Shown piece after piece: positions 1 to 6,319 of a DNA stretch of 10,266 bases. Below the pieces are notes generated by a model. That model worked only from the letters and a program-made list of their open reading frames with translations. It was not told where the DNA came from and ran no database searches. Position numbers and translations under genes: made by a program. Origin of the DNA: Bacteroidales bacterium (GTDB taxonomy: Bacteria > Bacteroidota > Bacteroidia > Bacteroidales > JAAUTT01); the NCBI GenBank assembly GCA_012031335.1, contig JAAUTT010000082.1, positions 1 through 10,266 of the forward strand. The letters run 5' to 3'. How positions within the stretch are numbered: the first letter of the stretch is position 1; every line of letters begins with the position of its first letter.

Positions 1-2
1 CC

Positions 3-490
3 TCATTTTTCTGTTACTATTTCAGGGAATAATGTTTTAACTTCTTGAGCTATTAATCCGTATTGATCTGATATCTTATCTGATTTTGCATCAATTATGA
101 TTTTTGTTTTATCAAGTTGATAAACCACTGGCCTTAATAAAAGGAATTTACTCTTCAATTCTGGCAAATCTCTAACGTTTGTCTTTAGGTTTAGATCTGA
201 AGTAATAACTGGTGCATATGTTAAGTTTGCATAAACCGCCCAAATATTGCTCCATTTGTAACTGTATGTTCCAAGTGTTGGTGATCCTGTGAACGGATAA
301 AAACCTCCTGTACTATAAACTATTGAAGTATTCGAATCTGTAAAACGAATAGTTCCATTTACATCTAAACGATATGATGGAGAACTTTGGTTAATCCCAC
401 CTGGCCACTTGTGTTTACCTTGATCTGAGCAACTATCGATAAGACGTTAAATCCAAGACATAGAGCTATTAAAATAAAATATTTTTTCAT
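3..490 (-). CDS. Small exported protein with C-terminal S74-type chaperone domain (frameshifted)
   Basis: The start at 490 gives a signal peptide (MKKYFILIALCLGFNVLSIVAQ) followed by I-K-V-N-T-S-G-Q-V-G. The frame then breaks in the CCC run near 396-398 and continues one base off as I-N-Q-S-S-P-S-Y-R-L-D-V-N-G, a natural continuation. The C-terminal part has S-D-L-N-L-K-T-N-V-R-D-L and, about 50 residues later, Y-G-L-I-A-Q-E-V-K-T-L-F-P-E-I-V. These are hallmarks of the intramolecular chaperone/peptidase S74 domain of phage tail fibres, which also occurs in exported Bacteroidota proteins. The TGA at 3-5 ends the protein just after F-P-E-I-V-T-E-K, where the family normally has several tens more residues. 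The stop follows an A run, so another indel may have hidden the true end beyond the window edge. The protein is likely periplasmic or surface-exposed; its role is unknown. Confidence 0.72.
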
Positions 491-505
491 AATGCTAGTT
501 TTTAT

Positions 506-540
506 GGGATTTATCCCTGTTTAATTTTAGTTAGTTATAT
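506..540 (-). promoter_or_regulatory. Upstream region of the S74 gene: 13-base motif copy and GGGAT/ATCCC inverted repeat
   Basis: On the minus strand the motif ATATAACTAACTA (528-540) lies 37 bases before the start codon of the S74 gene. An exact second copy precedes the LamG gene. Between motif and start is a perfect 12-base inverted repeat, GGGATTTATCCC (506-517). Its two-base loop makes it a poor RNA hairpin but a possible protein-binding site. No good TAnnTTTG box was seen here. Promoter or leader function is inferred only from the position and the shared motif. Confidence 0.35.
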
Positions 541-579
541 TAGATAAATATTTGATTATTATATAATTTAGAGGAAAGG

Positions 580-1736
580 TTATTCTTTAAGGATTTTCCA
601 TTCGGAGATCTTATCTCCTACCGATATTTCAGAATATAAACCCCTGCCGAATATTGACTCAAATCCAGAACGTTAGTCTGACTCACCGGTGAGATATTTA
701 TTAGCATAGTACCCTTTATATCATATAGTCGGATAATTGTTTTTCCATTTAGGTCCATACCGGTGATGTTCACCTTAAGGATATTTTTGGTGGGATTTGG
801 AAAGATTGTTATTAATTCCCCTTCAATGCTTTCTTCATATTTAGGCATGATCGACTCTTCAACTTTAGCTTTGGACTTTAATTGAGTCGTGTCCTGTCTA
901 TAAGTAATATTACCGGATTTGAGCAGACTAATTACATTTCTCCCCGTTCTATTGCCCGATGCATCATAGAAATAGCTTACAGGACCTTGTAATTCTGTTA
1001 TTTCATTTGATGAAGATTCCCGGTTATAAATTGCCAATACCTCAGTAGATGTTAGTTTTCTATTATAAAAAAGTACCTGATCCACAACTCCATAATACCA
1101 GGCCCTGTTTAAGCTAACATTATAATCTTTCCCAATTGTATTATTATATGAGGATACTGATCCTGGAACATTGGCAGCTAGACTCCCAATAAGGGATCCG
1201 TTTAAATAAAGTTCCATGTTATTGTTACCATAATTGCAGACAACATGATACCAGTTACCTGGCATAATTGAATTATTAGGTGTATTAATTGTGATACTTG
1301 ATGGGCTGCTATAGATATAAAACTGAACTGAATTAGGGTTGTAGCATGTATGGGTTCAAAATAAGAAAGGTGCGATCTGATACTGTCCTCTTAAATCTAT
1401 GATTGTTTGGGCATTGAGCACATCAGGAGAGAAGTTATTTCCTCCTGGTTTTATCCAGCAGCTAAAGGCGAAAGCAGATGGATTTGATAATAGAACATTA
1501 GGTAAATAGATAAGGTTATTAGTTCCATTAAAAGAATATGCAGCATTGGTTTTTCCTAGTCGATCTGAAGTTAACGTTGACCCAGAAACGCTGCAATCTT
1601 TTCCATTTCCGGTTACATCTATGGCACTTCTATTAAAAGGATAATAGGATATTACATTATCAGTAGGTTGAGAAAACCCACTAATAGCCATGACAAGGAA
1701 AATAACATAGATAGGTGCTATTTTTACTATTTTCAT
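580..1736 (-). CDS. LamG-domain protein with YD-like segment and T9SS C-terminal sorting domain (interrupted)
   Basis: The start at 1736 gives a signal peptide (MKIVKIAPIYVIFLVMAISGFSQ); a TTG six bases upstream is a less likely start. Next comes a LamG/concanavalin-like domain typical of Bacteroidota: V-I-S-Y-Y-P-F-N, A-Y-S-F-N-G-T-N-N, F-S-C-W-I-K-P, then W-Y-H-V-V-C-N-Y, M-E-L-Y-L-N-G, and V-D-Q-V-L-F-Y-N-R-K-L-T-S-T-E-V-L-A-I-Y-N. A short YD/RHS-like stretch follows (S-Y-F-Y-D-A-S-G-N-R-T-G-R), then a type IX sorting domain beginning I-F-P-N-P-T-K-N. Two breaks occur. One is an in-frame TGA at 1356-1358 inside the LamG domain. The other is a missing base near 621-625, after which the next frame gives V-G-D-K-I-S-E-W-K-I-L-K-E and stops at 580-582, a proper sorting-domain end. 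Likely a secreted, surface-attached carbohydrate- or protein-binding protein. Confidence 0.78.
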
Positions 1737-1759
1737 GTTCAAAATTGATTAATAGTTAC

Positions 1760-1772
1760 TAGTTAGTTATAT
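1760..1772 (-). promoter_or_regulatory. Second copy of the 13-base ATATAACTAACTA motif upstream of the LamG gene
   Basis: The minus-strand sequence ATATAACTAACTA is an exact copy of the one at 528-540 and ends 23 bases before the LamG start codon. Finding the same 13-mer close before two co-oriented genes suggests a shared promoter or leader element. I cannot assign it to a known regulator. Confidence 0.35.
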
Positions 1773-1975
1773 CTGACTTTTTTGTTTTTATTAATCTATT
1801 GGGTGTCCTGGAAGTCATCATTTTTTTTATAAAAGATTTCTGAAATTGGTTAATTTGTAATTAGACTAATTTAATCCAAAACCTTATAAGGTAGATAAAT
1901 AGGGATATAATCTAACGTTCATAATAATTCTAGGCAAGAATATTTCATCACATTTGCCAGCAAAATAGATTTTAG
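1773..1975. other. AT-rich intergenic stretch with one 12-base palindrome
   Basis: I see no credible gene on either strand here. The only clear structure is the perfect palindrome ACCTTATAAGGT at 1882-1893. The left part presumably holds the minus-strand promoter of the LamG gene. The right part marks the change from the AT-rich left region to the more GC-balanced element. Confidence 0.4.
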
Positions 1976-2095
1976 GAAGGAGCATTTGACACCGCCATTT
2001 CCGAGCGCACAAATGCTTTTAAAATCCTGGGCTTGGGGCAAAGTCCCAATGAAGTATACTTTACCCTAGGTATAAGAAAAAAAGTCCCCATTTAA
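1976..2095 (+). pseudogene. 39-codon open stretch, possible remnant of a protein end
   Basis: This open stretch follows TAG at 1973-1975 and ends at TAA 2093-2095. It reads E-G-A-F-D-T-A-I-S-E-R-T-N-A-F-K-I-L-G-L-G-Q-S-P-N-E-V-Y-F and on to R-K-K-V-P-I. It has no start codon near its beginning. Its composition looks protein-like, but I do not recognise the family. It runs into the direct repeats at 2084-2121, so it could be the tail of a gene from a decayed mobile element. It could equally be chance. Confidence 0.2.
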
Positions 2096-2130
2096 CTTAG
2101 AAAAGGTCGCCGTTTAGCTTATGGGGGACA
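2084..2130. repeat. Paired direct repeats with terminal inverted repeat, possible insertion-sequence end
   Basis: Two 16-base direct repeats lie exactly 22 bp apart and differ at three positions: GTCCCCATTTAACTTA (2084-2099) and GTCGCCGTTTAGCTTA (2106-2121). The outer flanks form an imperfect inverted repeat, GTCCCCAT (2084-2091) against ATGGGGGAC (2121-2129), with one extra G. On the minus strand the block begins TGTCCCCCAT. A TG-type terminus followed by internally repeated motifs resembles the ends of IS21-family elements. No transposase gene lies nearby, so this would be a solo or decayed end. Iterons or a regulator-binding array are alternatives. Confidence 0.35.
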
Positions 2131-2235
2131 TTTGTTTTAAAAAGTTTACCTCTCTTATTAGTTTACCCCCCGTGTTTCGTGCGAAAACCTTCGGTTTCAC
2201 CCAAAACTTTCGGGCGGAGATAGGTAAAGCAAGAT

Positions 2236-2258
2236 GGAATCACGCTCTGCGTGATTCC
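2236..2258. repeat. Perfect 10-bp hairpin, part of candidate oriT
   Basis: GGAATCACGC (2236-2245) and GCGTGATTCC (2249-2258) are exact reverse complements separated by TCT. The hairpin lies 125 bases before the first mobilization gene and directly beside the larger hairpin at 2260-2296. Both contain the core ATCAC/GTGAT. Relaxosome-binding inverted repeats typically sit next to the relaxase operon, hence the oriT suggestion. There is no T-tract, so a terminator is less likely. Confidence 0.5.
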
Positions 2259-2259
2259 G

Positions 2260-2296
2260 AAATCACAAATAACAGATAACCTGTTATTTGTGATTT
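2260..2296. repeat. Perfect 16-bp hairpin, main candidate oriT inverted repeat
   Basis: AAATCACAAATAACAG (2260-2275) and CTGTTATTTGTGATTT (2281-2296) are exact reverse complements around the loop ATAAC. It is the longest perfect inverted repeat I found in the window. A strongly AT-rich tract follows, containing the 14-base palindrome AATATTTAAATATT (2308-2321), and then the mobilization promoter and genes. A strong inverted repeat beside easily melted DNA upstream of the accessory protein and relaxase genes is the usual arrangement of an origin of transfer. The nick site cannot be read from sequence alone. Confidence 0.5.
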
Positions 2297-2340
2297 AGAG
2301 TAATTAAAATATTTAAATATTAATTTAAAAATATATTTTA

Positions 2341-2348
2341 TATATTTG
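2341..2348 (+). promoter_or_regulatory. TATATTTG promoter box for the mobilization operon
   Basis: TATATTTG matches the Bacteroidota -7 consensus TAnnTTTG and lies 35 bases before the start codon of the first mobilization gene. No clear TTTG/TTG -33 element was seen at the expected spacing; that stretch is nearly all A and T. The same octamer occurs before traO at 5646-5653. A three-codon mini-ORF (2374-2382) ends one base before the true ATG, which may be chance. Confidence 0.4.
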
Positions 2349-2383
2349 ATAATCAATTGTAGGAATTTAAAAAATGATTTAAA

Positions 2384-2914
2384 ATGGCATATCATATTGT
2401 AATTGATGATAGTTATAAATCTATTCTGGAGGGACTGATAGAACAGGAAAAATTCAAATCCGCCAAAGAGTATACCGAGGCAATGATCCTTTATTTCAAG
2501 GAAACCGGAATAAATCCCCAGGCGAAAAACAAGTCGACAGCTGATGAACTTTCCAAACTTCGCACAACGGTTATCTCCTTTATTCGGGAACAGGAAAAGA
2601 AAAAGCTTGATCCGCTCATTTTGCAGATGAACGAGATGTTCCAATTCCTTTTAAATTATTATAAAAACGAAGCGGTTACCAAGGCCGATATCAAAACACT
2701 GATGATTTCCAGGGAACAGGAACCCAAAACGCCAGTCGAGAACCAGGGAAGTGACCAGCAACAAATTTACGAGGAGAAATACCAAAACCTGGTGCGGCAC
2801 GTTAAGGGATTATTCAAGGATTTTGAAAAGAACTTTAAAAGTTCGACTTTTGGAGGCTATTCAATAGATAAAACCGTTTTTGAGAAATATAAATCCATGT
2901 TTGAAAAGTTATAA
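2384..2914 (+). CDS. BfmA/BtgA-type mobilization accessory protein
   Basis: This 176-residue cytosolic protein probably binds oriT DNA and helps the relaxase assemble the relaxosome. The N-terminal ~45 residues (M-A-Y-H-I-V-I-D-D-S-Y-K, then K-E-Y-T-E-A-M-I-L-Y-F-K-E-T-G-I-N-P) resemble the small DNA-binding head of this family. The middle contains the family-like block L-S-K-L-R-T-T-V-I-S-F-I-R-E-Q-E-K-K-K-L-D-P, followed by a helical, charged C-terminus. Length and position directly before a DUF5712 relaxase agree with Bacteroides mobilization modules. Eleven bases separate it from the relaxase gene, so the two are almost certainly co-transcribed. The frame is intact. No Shine-Dalgarno sequence is visible; the leader is A-rich, as is common in this phylum. 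Confidence 0.8.
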   Translation: MAYHIVIDDSYKSILEGLIEQEKFKSAKEYTEAMILYFKETGINPQAKNKSTADELSKLRTTVISFIREQEKKKLDPLILQMNEMFQFLLNYYKNEAVTKADIKTLMISREQEPKTPVENQGSDQQQIYEEKYQNLVRHVKGLFKDFEKNFKSSTFGGYSIDKTVFEKYKSMFEKL

Positions 2915-2925
2915 GCGATAAAGCT

Positions 2926-3750
2926 ATGTATGTCAAGATTCACGGAGTCAAGGATTACGTGAAGGGGAACACACAAAGTTGCATAGACCTGGTTGATTAC
3001 CTGGAGAAAGAAAATGAGGAGAAGGATTTTGAAGAGCAGGAGCGATTTTTTAACCACGCGTCCAAAAACTTTGATTCCCAATATGTAATCCAAAAGATAG
3101 ATAATAACAAGAAAGGACTCAAGGATAAAGATGCCAAGTTCTTTATGCTGACCATCAACCCATCGGAACGGGAATTAAAACACCTGGCCAAAATAGCCAC
3201 CAAGGGGAGAGAGGTTAGCGATGTATCACAGCTCTCCAAAGAAGAATATGAGCGGTATAATAACATTCTCAGGGAATACACCCGTGAGGTCATGGATGAA
3301 TATGCCAAAAACTTCAATCGCGGCCTCTCGGGGAATGACCTTGTTTATTTTGCCAAGATAGAGCAAGAAAGGCATTATAAGGGTACCGACAATGAGGTTA
3401 AGGAAGGACTGGCGGATAGCGGTCAGAAGAAAGAAGGGATGCAAACCCATGTACATATTATCGTTTCCCGGAAAGATGTATCGCAAAAAGTAAGTTTAAG
3501 CCCCCATGCCAACAGCCGGGGCAGCAACAAGCACCAGTTAAACGGGAAAAGCGTAATGGTTGGATTTGACAGGGACAACTTTGTTGGTAACTGCGAGGGT
3601 CTTTTCGACCGGCTTTATAACTTTCGCCGGGACTTTGAGAATTCCTATGCGTATTACAAGTTTTCAAACAACCCTTTACAAGGTTTTGAGCGTGCTTCCA
3701 GGATTTCGGCCCAGAGCGTAAACAACCCTGAAAGGGCTGCAAAAACATAG
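2926..3750 (+). CDS. mobB: Relaxase/mobilization protein MobB-like (DUF5712)
   Basis: This 274-residue protein is the likely relaxase that nicks oriT and stays attached to the transferred strand. The start M-Y-V-K-I-H-G-V-K-D-Y and the L-V-D-Y-L-E-K-E-N motif near residue 25 match my memory of the DUF5712 family from CTnDOT-like elements. So do F-F-M-L-T-I-N-P-S, Y-A-K-N-F-N-R-G-L and T-H-V-H-I-I-V-S-R-K-D. His175 and His177 form the HxH metal-binding pair of the HUH nuclease fold. The usual E-K/R-H segment is seen as F-A-K-I-E-Q-E-R-H-Y-K-G-T-D. The catalytic tyrosine is not certain; Tyr11 or another N-terminal tyrosine is a candidate. The gene is intact and lies second in the mobilization operon, with its stop touching a possible GTG of the next small gene. 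Confidence 0.85.
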   Translation: MYVKIHGVKDYVKGNTQSCIDLVDYLEKENEEKDFEEQERFFNHASKNFDSQYVIQKIDNNKKGLKDKDAKFFMLTINPSERELKHLAKIATKGREVSDVSQLSKEEYERYNNILREYTREVMDEYAKNFNRGLSGNDLVYFAKIEQERHYKGTDNEVKEGLADSGQKKEGMQTHVHIIVSRKDVSQKVSLSPHANSRGSNKHQLNGKSVMVGFDRDNFVGNCEGLFDRLYNFRRDFENSYAYYKFSNNPLQGFERASRISAQSVNNPERAAKT

Positions 3751-3755
3751 TGGTG

Positions 3756-3974
3756 ATGGGAATCGATAAGGCAACGAACACGAAGATAGCAAGCCAGCTT
3801 AATTCTGTTTCCCATCTGACACAAAACCCGGATTCGGCCAAAGACATGCTTGTAAACAAGCTTGACCAGCTGGTGAGCCAGCTGCTACCTCCGGAGGTTA
3901 AAACGGCCAAAAAGATTGCCGAAAGAACCATTAAACCCCTTATCGATCTTGGGAGCGGTGGTCTTGATATTTAA
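3756..3974 (+). CDS. 72-residue hypothetical protein between relaxase and coupling protein
   Basis: I do not recognise this protein. The ATG at 3756 is preferred; GTG codons at 3750 and 3753 are in frame, and the first overlaps the relaxase stop by one base. The product is soluble and mostly helical-looking: M-G-I-D-K-A-T-N-T-K-I-A-S-Q-L, then a segment rich in L, K, D and Q, and the end L-G-S-G-G-L-D-I. It has no membrane segment or signal peptide. Tight packing within the operon (5 bases after mobB, 17 before the coupling protein gene) argues that it is real and works in relaxosome assembly or docking. That role is inferred from position only. Confidence 0.6.
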   Translation: MGIDKATNTKIASQLNSVSHLTQNPDSAKDMLVNKLDQLVSQLLPPEVKTAKKIAERTIKPLIDLGSGGLDI

Positions 3975-3991
3975 AATTCTATGCATTAACC

Positions 3992-5618
3992 ATGAGTGAT
4001 ATTTTTAATCTGCTGATTGATTCAGATCTTACAACCAAGCTGTTTGTCTTTATAAGCGTTATTATCCTTTCTTTGGTCCAATTCATACTTTTCCGGATGC
4101 CATTCAAGATAATAACCATTTTGGCCCTTCACAATCTTTTTGGTGTAATACTTGCCAGGGTCACCTCCTATAATCCAATGGTGCACCTGGTTTTATACAT
4201 TATTCCCTCGATTCTTATTTCAGGCGTATTAACCCTTATATTCCCCCGCAATAAAAAAACCAAACGGGAAACGGGACCCTATGATCTGTCATTTAAGACA
4301 AACAAAGGAGACCTTGTCTTAAATCCCTTTGCCGGGGTTTGTATCCTGGGAGTTCCCAAGGCAGGGAAAACGGCCAGTATTGTAAAACCCACCATTGAGC
4401 AGCTGGCGCAAAAGGGCTATTGCGGCGCTATCTATGATTACAAGAAATGGGACCTGACAGCAGTTGCCTATTCCCATTACCAAAATCATCCTACAGTTGA
4501 TTTTAAAATGGTTAGCCCCTTTGATCTTAACTATTCCCACCGGGTGAACCCCATTTCTCCCAGGATCATCCAGCATCCGGCCTATGCGGTTGAAGCCGCT
4601 TTTGTTTTTCTGGCTAATATGATGGGGGCCACCAAAAGCCAAAACAGCAGCGGTGACAGGTATTGGGTAGAATCGGCCTCGGGCGTATTGGCCGGGGTGA
4701 TCTGGAGGCTCAGATGCGACTACCCGGACTATTGTGACTTGCCCCATGCAATCTCCATTGTGATCAATAAACCGGTAAATGAGCTTACCGATTTCCTTCA
4801 GAAAAAACGACCAGTCTGTTTTCTTGGCAGCATCGTATTTCAAAAGCCTGGTAAGTGAAAAACAGGTTGCAGGTATCCTGGGTACACTGGCCAGCTCTTT
4901 GAGTAAAGTAGCGATACCTGAGATTTTCTACCTGCTTTCGGGCGATGAAGTAGATTTGGAGCTTAATAATCCTGAGCATCCGACATTATTGACCCTATCA
5001 ACCATTCAGACCCTTGATAAAACATATGCACCAGCTCTGGCACTTATTATAAGCATGAGTCTAAAACTGATGAACCAGTCAGGTCGTCATCATTCGGCCA
5101 TTGTCCTGGATGAAGCTCCTACGCTTGTCATTCCGGAATTTGATAAAATTCCGGCAACGGCCAGAAGCAACAAGATTGCAACCTTTTTCATTGCCCAGGA
5201 TATGGTCCAGGGTGAGGATGGCTATGGCCGTATCGGGAGAGACAAGATCCTGGCAACGCTCTCAACTCACCTTTATGGCAAGGTTACCGACCCGTCTACG
5301 GCAGAAAGATATTCAAAGATGTTTGGGACGGTAGACAAGTATTACACCAGTAAAAGCCGCAAGGCCGGGGCCTGGTCCAATTCGGGATACACGGATTCGC
5401 TCAGGGAGATACGCAAATACAAACCCGAGAAGTTCCACCAGCTGGATACTGGTGAGTTTATCGGAGTGATTGCCGATGGTAATATGAAAGAGTTTAACGC
5501 CAGGTTCAAATGCTACCAGGAATCATTAACGCAACTTCCTCTGGTTCGGAATGTTACAAAAATTGAAATTCAACAGGTATTCGAAAAAATCATCAGTGAC
5601 ACAAAAAATTTTATCTAA
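3992..5618 (+). CDS. Type IV coupling protein, TraG/VirD4 family (MobC-like; frameshifted)
   Basis: This is the ATPase expected to connect the relaxosome to the conjugation channel at the inner membrane. The N-terminus has hydrophobic helices (about residues 15-35 and 60-85). Walker A is G-V-P-K-A-G-K-T at 120-127, and Walker B is I-V-L-D-E-A-P with Asp373-Glu374 in the corrected numbering. R-Y-W-V-E-S-A-S-G-V-L-A and F-F-I-A-Q-D-M-V-Q are also coupling-protein-like blocks. The frame breaks in the A6 run at 4802-4807: upstream reads F-L-Q-K and the other frame continues K-N-D-Q-S-V-F-L-A-A-S-Y-F. One extra A explains this. A programmed -1 shift at the slippery-looking A6C would enter the wrong frame. 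Corrected length is about 541 residues, shorter than the coupling proteins of large Bacteroides elements. It is the last gene of the mobilization operon. Confidence 0.85.
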
Positions 5619-5637
5619 CATTACCAATCGGTAATGT
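5618..5637. promoter_or_regulatory. 8-bp hairpin between coupling protein gene and traO (operator or weak terminator)
   Basis: ACATTACC (5618-5625) and GGTAATGT (5630-5637) are perfect inverted repeats around AATC, beginning on the last base of the coupling protein stop codon. No T-run follows, so intrinsic termination would be weak. It lies where the -33 region of the traO promoter would be, which suits an operator controlling the transfer operon. Confidence 0.4.
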
Positions 5638-5645
5638 ATATGATT

Positions 5646-5653
5646 TATATTTG
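5646..5653 (+). promoter_or_regulatory. TATATTTG promoter box for the transfer operon
   Basis: This is an exact match to the Bacteroidota -7 consensus TAnnTTTG and is the same octamer as the one upstream of the mobilization operon. It would start transcription near 5660, leaving a leader of about 65 bases before traO. That leader contains a second inverted repeat, CTGCATT-GTA-AATGCAG (5675-5691). No strong -33 TTTG is present; the position is occupied by the hairpin at 5618-5637, which may mean activator dependence or repression. Confidence 0.4.
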
Positions 5654-5674
5654 CCTTTATAATAACTAGCAAAT

Positions 5675-5691
5675 CTGCATTGTAAATGCAG
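5675..5691 (+). repeat. 7-bp hairpin in the traO leader
   Basis: CTGCATT (5675-5681) and AATGCAG (5685-5691) pair perfectly around GTA. It is inside the presumed leader RNA, 35 bases before the traO start codon. It could be a regulator-binding dyad or an RNA stem affecting translation. No attenuator-like T-run follows. Confidence 0.35.
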
Positions 5692-5726
5692 TGCACAAAA
5701 AGTATTTAATTACTATTTAGTTATGT

Positions 5727-6242
5727 ATGAAGTCTAGGTTTTTTTTCCTGGCATTTGCTTTTATAGCTTTGCCGGTGGTATGCATGGCCCAACCGCGCCA
5801 TTCAAAAGGTCTTGGTATGTTGGGGGTAGAATATGGGATCAACAGTCAATCCTACTGCTTTGGAATTGGTTACCAAAGGTATTTTTCTGATAAGGTAAGT
5901 GTGAAAGGACGTATGGAATATTCCAGGACGGACTTTCCGATATCGGATTACAGTTCCTATGTTTTGGTCCCGGAATTTTACTACACCTTACTTTCCAATT
6001 ACAGGAATATTTATTTCAATGGAAAAGCAGGCGCTTCGTTGGGATATGAGACGTTAGAGAATGAGGTATTTTCCGGGAAAAGCAGATTATTTTATGGAGA
6101 ATCTATCGGACTTTCGCTTGAGATGTTCCTCAGGTACAATATAAAAACGGAGATCAGCCTGGAACAGAGGTTTTTGCAACGGTCGCTGATTTCAAAACAT
6201 AATCCAAGAATGAGTATCGGCATATATTTTCTTTTGAATTAA
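5727..6242 (+). CDS. traO: Conjugative transposon protein TraO-like, outer-membrane beta-barrel
   Basis: This 171-residue protein has a signal peptide (MKSRFFFLAFAFIALPVVCMAQ) and then alternating aromatic/polar strands typical of a small outer-membrane barrel. The second half resembles TraO of CTnDOT-like elements: F-Y-Y-T-L-L-S-N-Y-R-N-I-Y-F-N-G-K-A-G-A-S-L-G-Y-E-T, then R-L-F-Y-G-E-S-I-G-L-S-L-E-M-F-L-R-Y, and the end S-I-G-I-Y-F-L-L-N. TraO is a structural component of the mating apparatus, probably in the outer membrane. Here it is the first gene after the mobilization operon and has its own promoter-like region. In CTnDOT traO lies towards the end of the tra operon, so this order differs. 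A generic porin-like barrel is the alternative. Confidence 0.7.
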   Translation: MKSRFFFLAFAFIALPVVCMAQPRHSKGLGMLGVEYGINSQSYCFGIGYQRYFSDKVSVKGRMEYSRTDFPISDYSSYVLVPEFYYTLLSNYRNIYFNGKAGASLGYETLENEVFSGKSRLFYGESIGLSLEMFLRYNIKTEISLEQRFLQRSLISKHNPRMSIGIYFLLN

Positions 6243-6319
6243 TAAGGTTTTAAACCCATTAAATCCTCGGATTAAGCGTGAATTATACTTGATTTTAAAC
6301 AATATCAAATACCCAAACT

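Noticed and set aside
1356..1358. TGA read as an amino acid (alternative genetic code) in the LamG gene
   Set aside because: This would need a recoded TGA, but the intact genes here end normally and the Bacteroidota use the standard code. A substitution or paired indels is simpler.
2160..2222. CRISPR-like or REP-like repeats in the GC-richer patch (short AAACC-TTC-GGTTT stem, repeated AGTTTACC)
   Set aside because: The stems are five bases and AGTTTACC occurs only twice (2143-2150 and 2160-2167), with no regular repeat-spacer order.
2240..2644. 134-residue open frame on the minus strand
   Set aside because: It lies antisense to the accessory mobilization gene and the hairpins, has an unnatural F/I/L-rich composition, and matches nothing I know. 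It is a shadow frame.
3458..3931. 157-residue minus-strand open frame over the relaxase end and the small gene
   Set aside because: It is antisense to two genes that fit the operon, and its Cys/Ser/Pro-rich translation shows no domain.
4802..4808. Programmed -1 frameshift at the A6C run in the coupling protein gene
   Set aside because: The downstream coding frame is reached by +1 (or -2), not by the -1 slip this kind of heptamer supports. One extra A in the run explains the break simply, and similar indels occur across the window.
5618..5637. Strong intrinsic terminator after the coupling protein gene
   Set aside because: The dyad is only 8 bp, AT-rich, and lacks a following T-run, so an operator is at least as likely.
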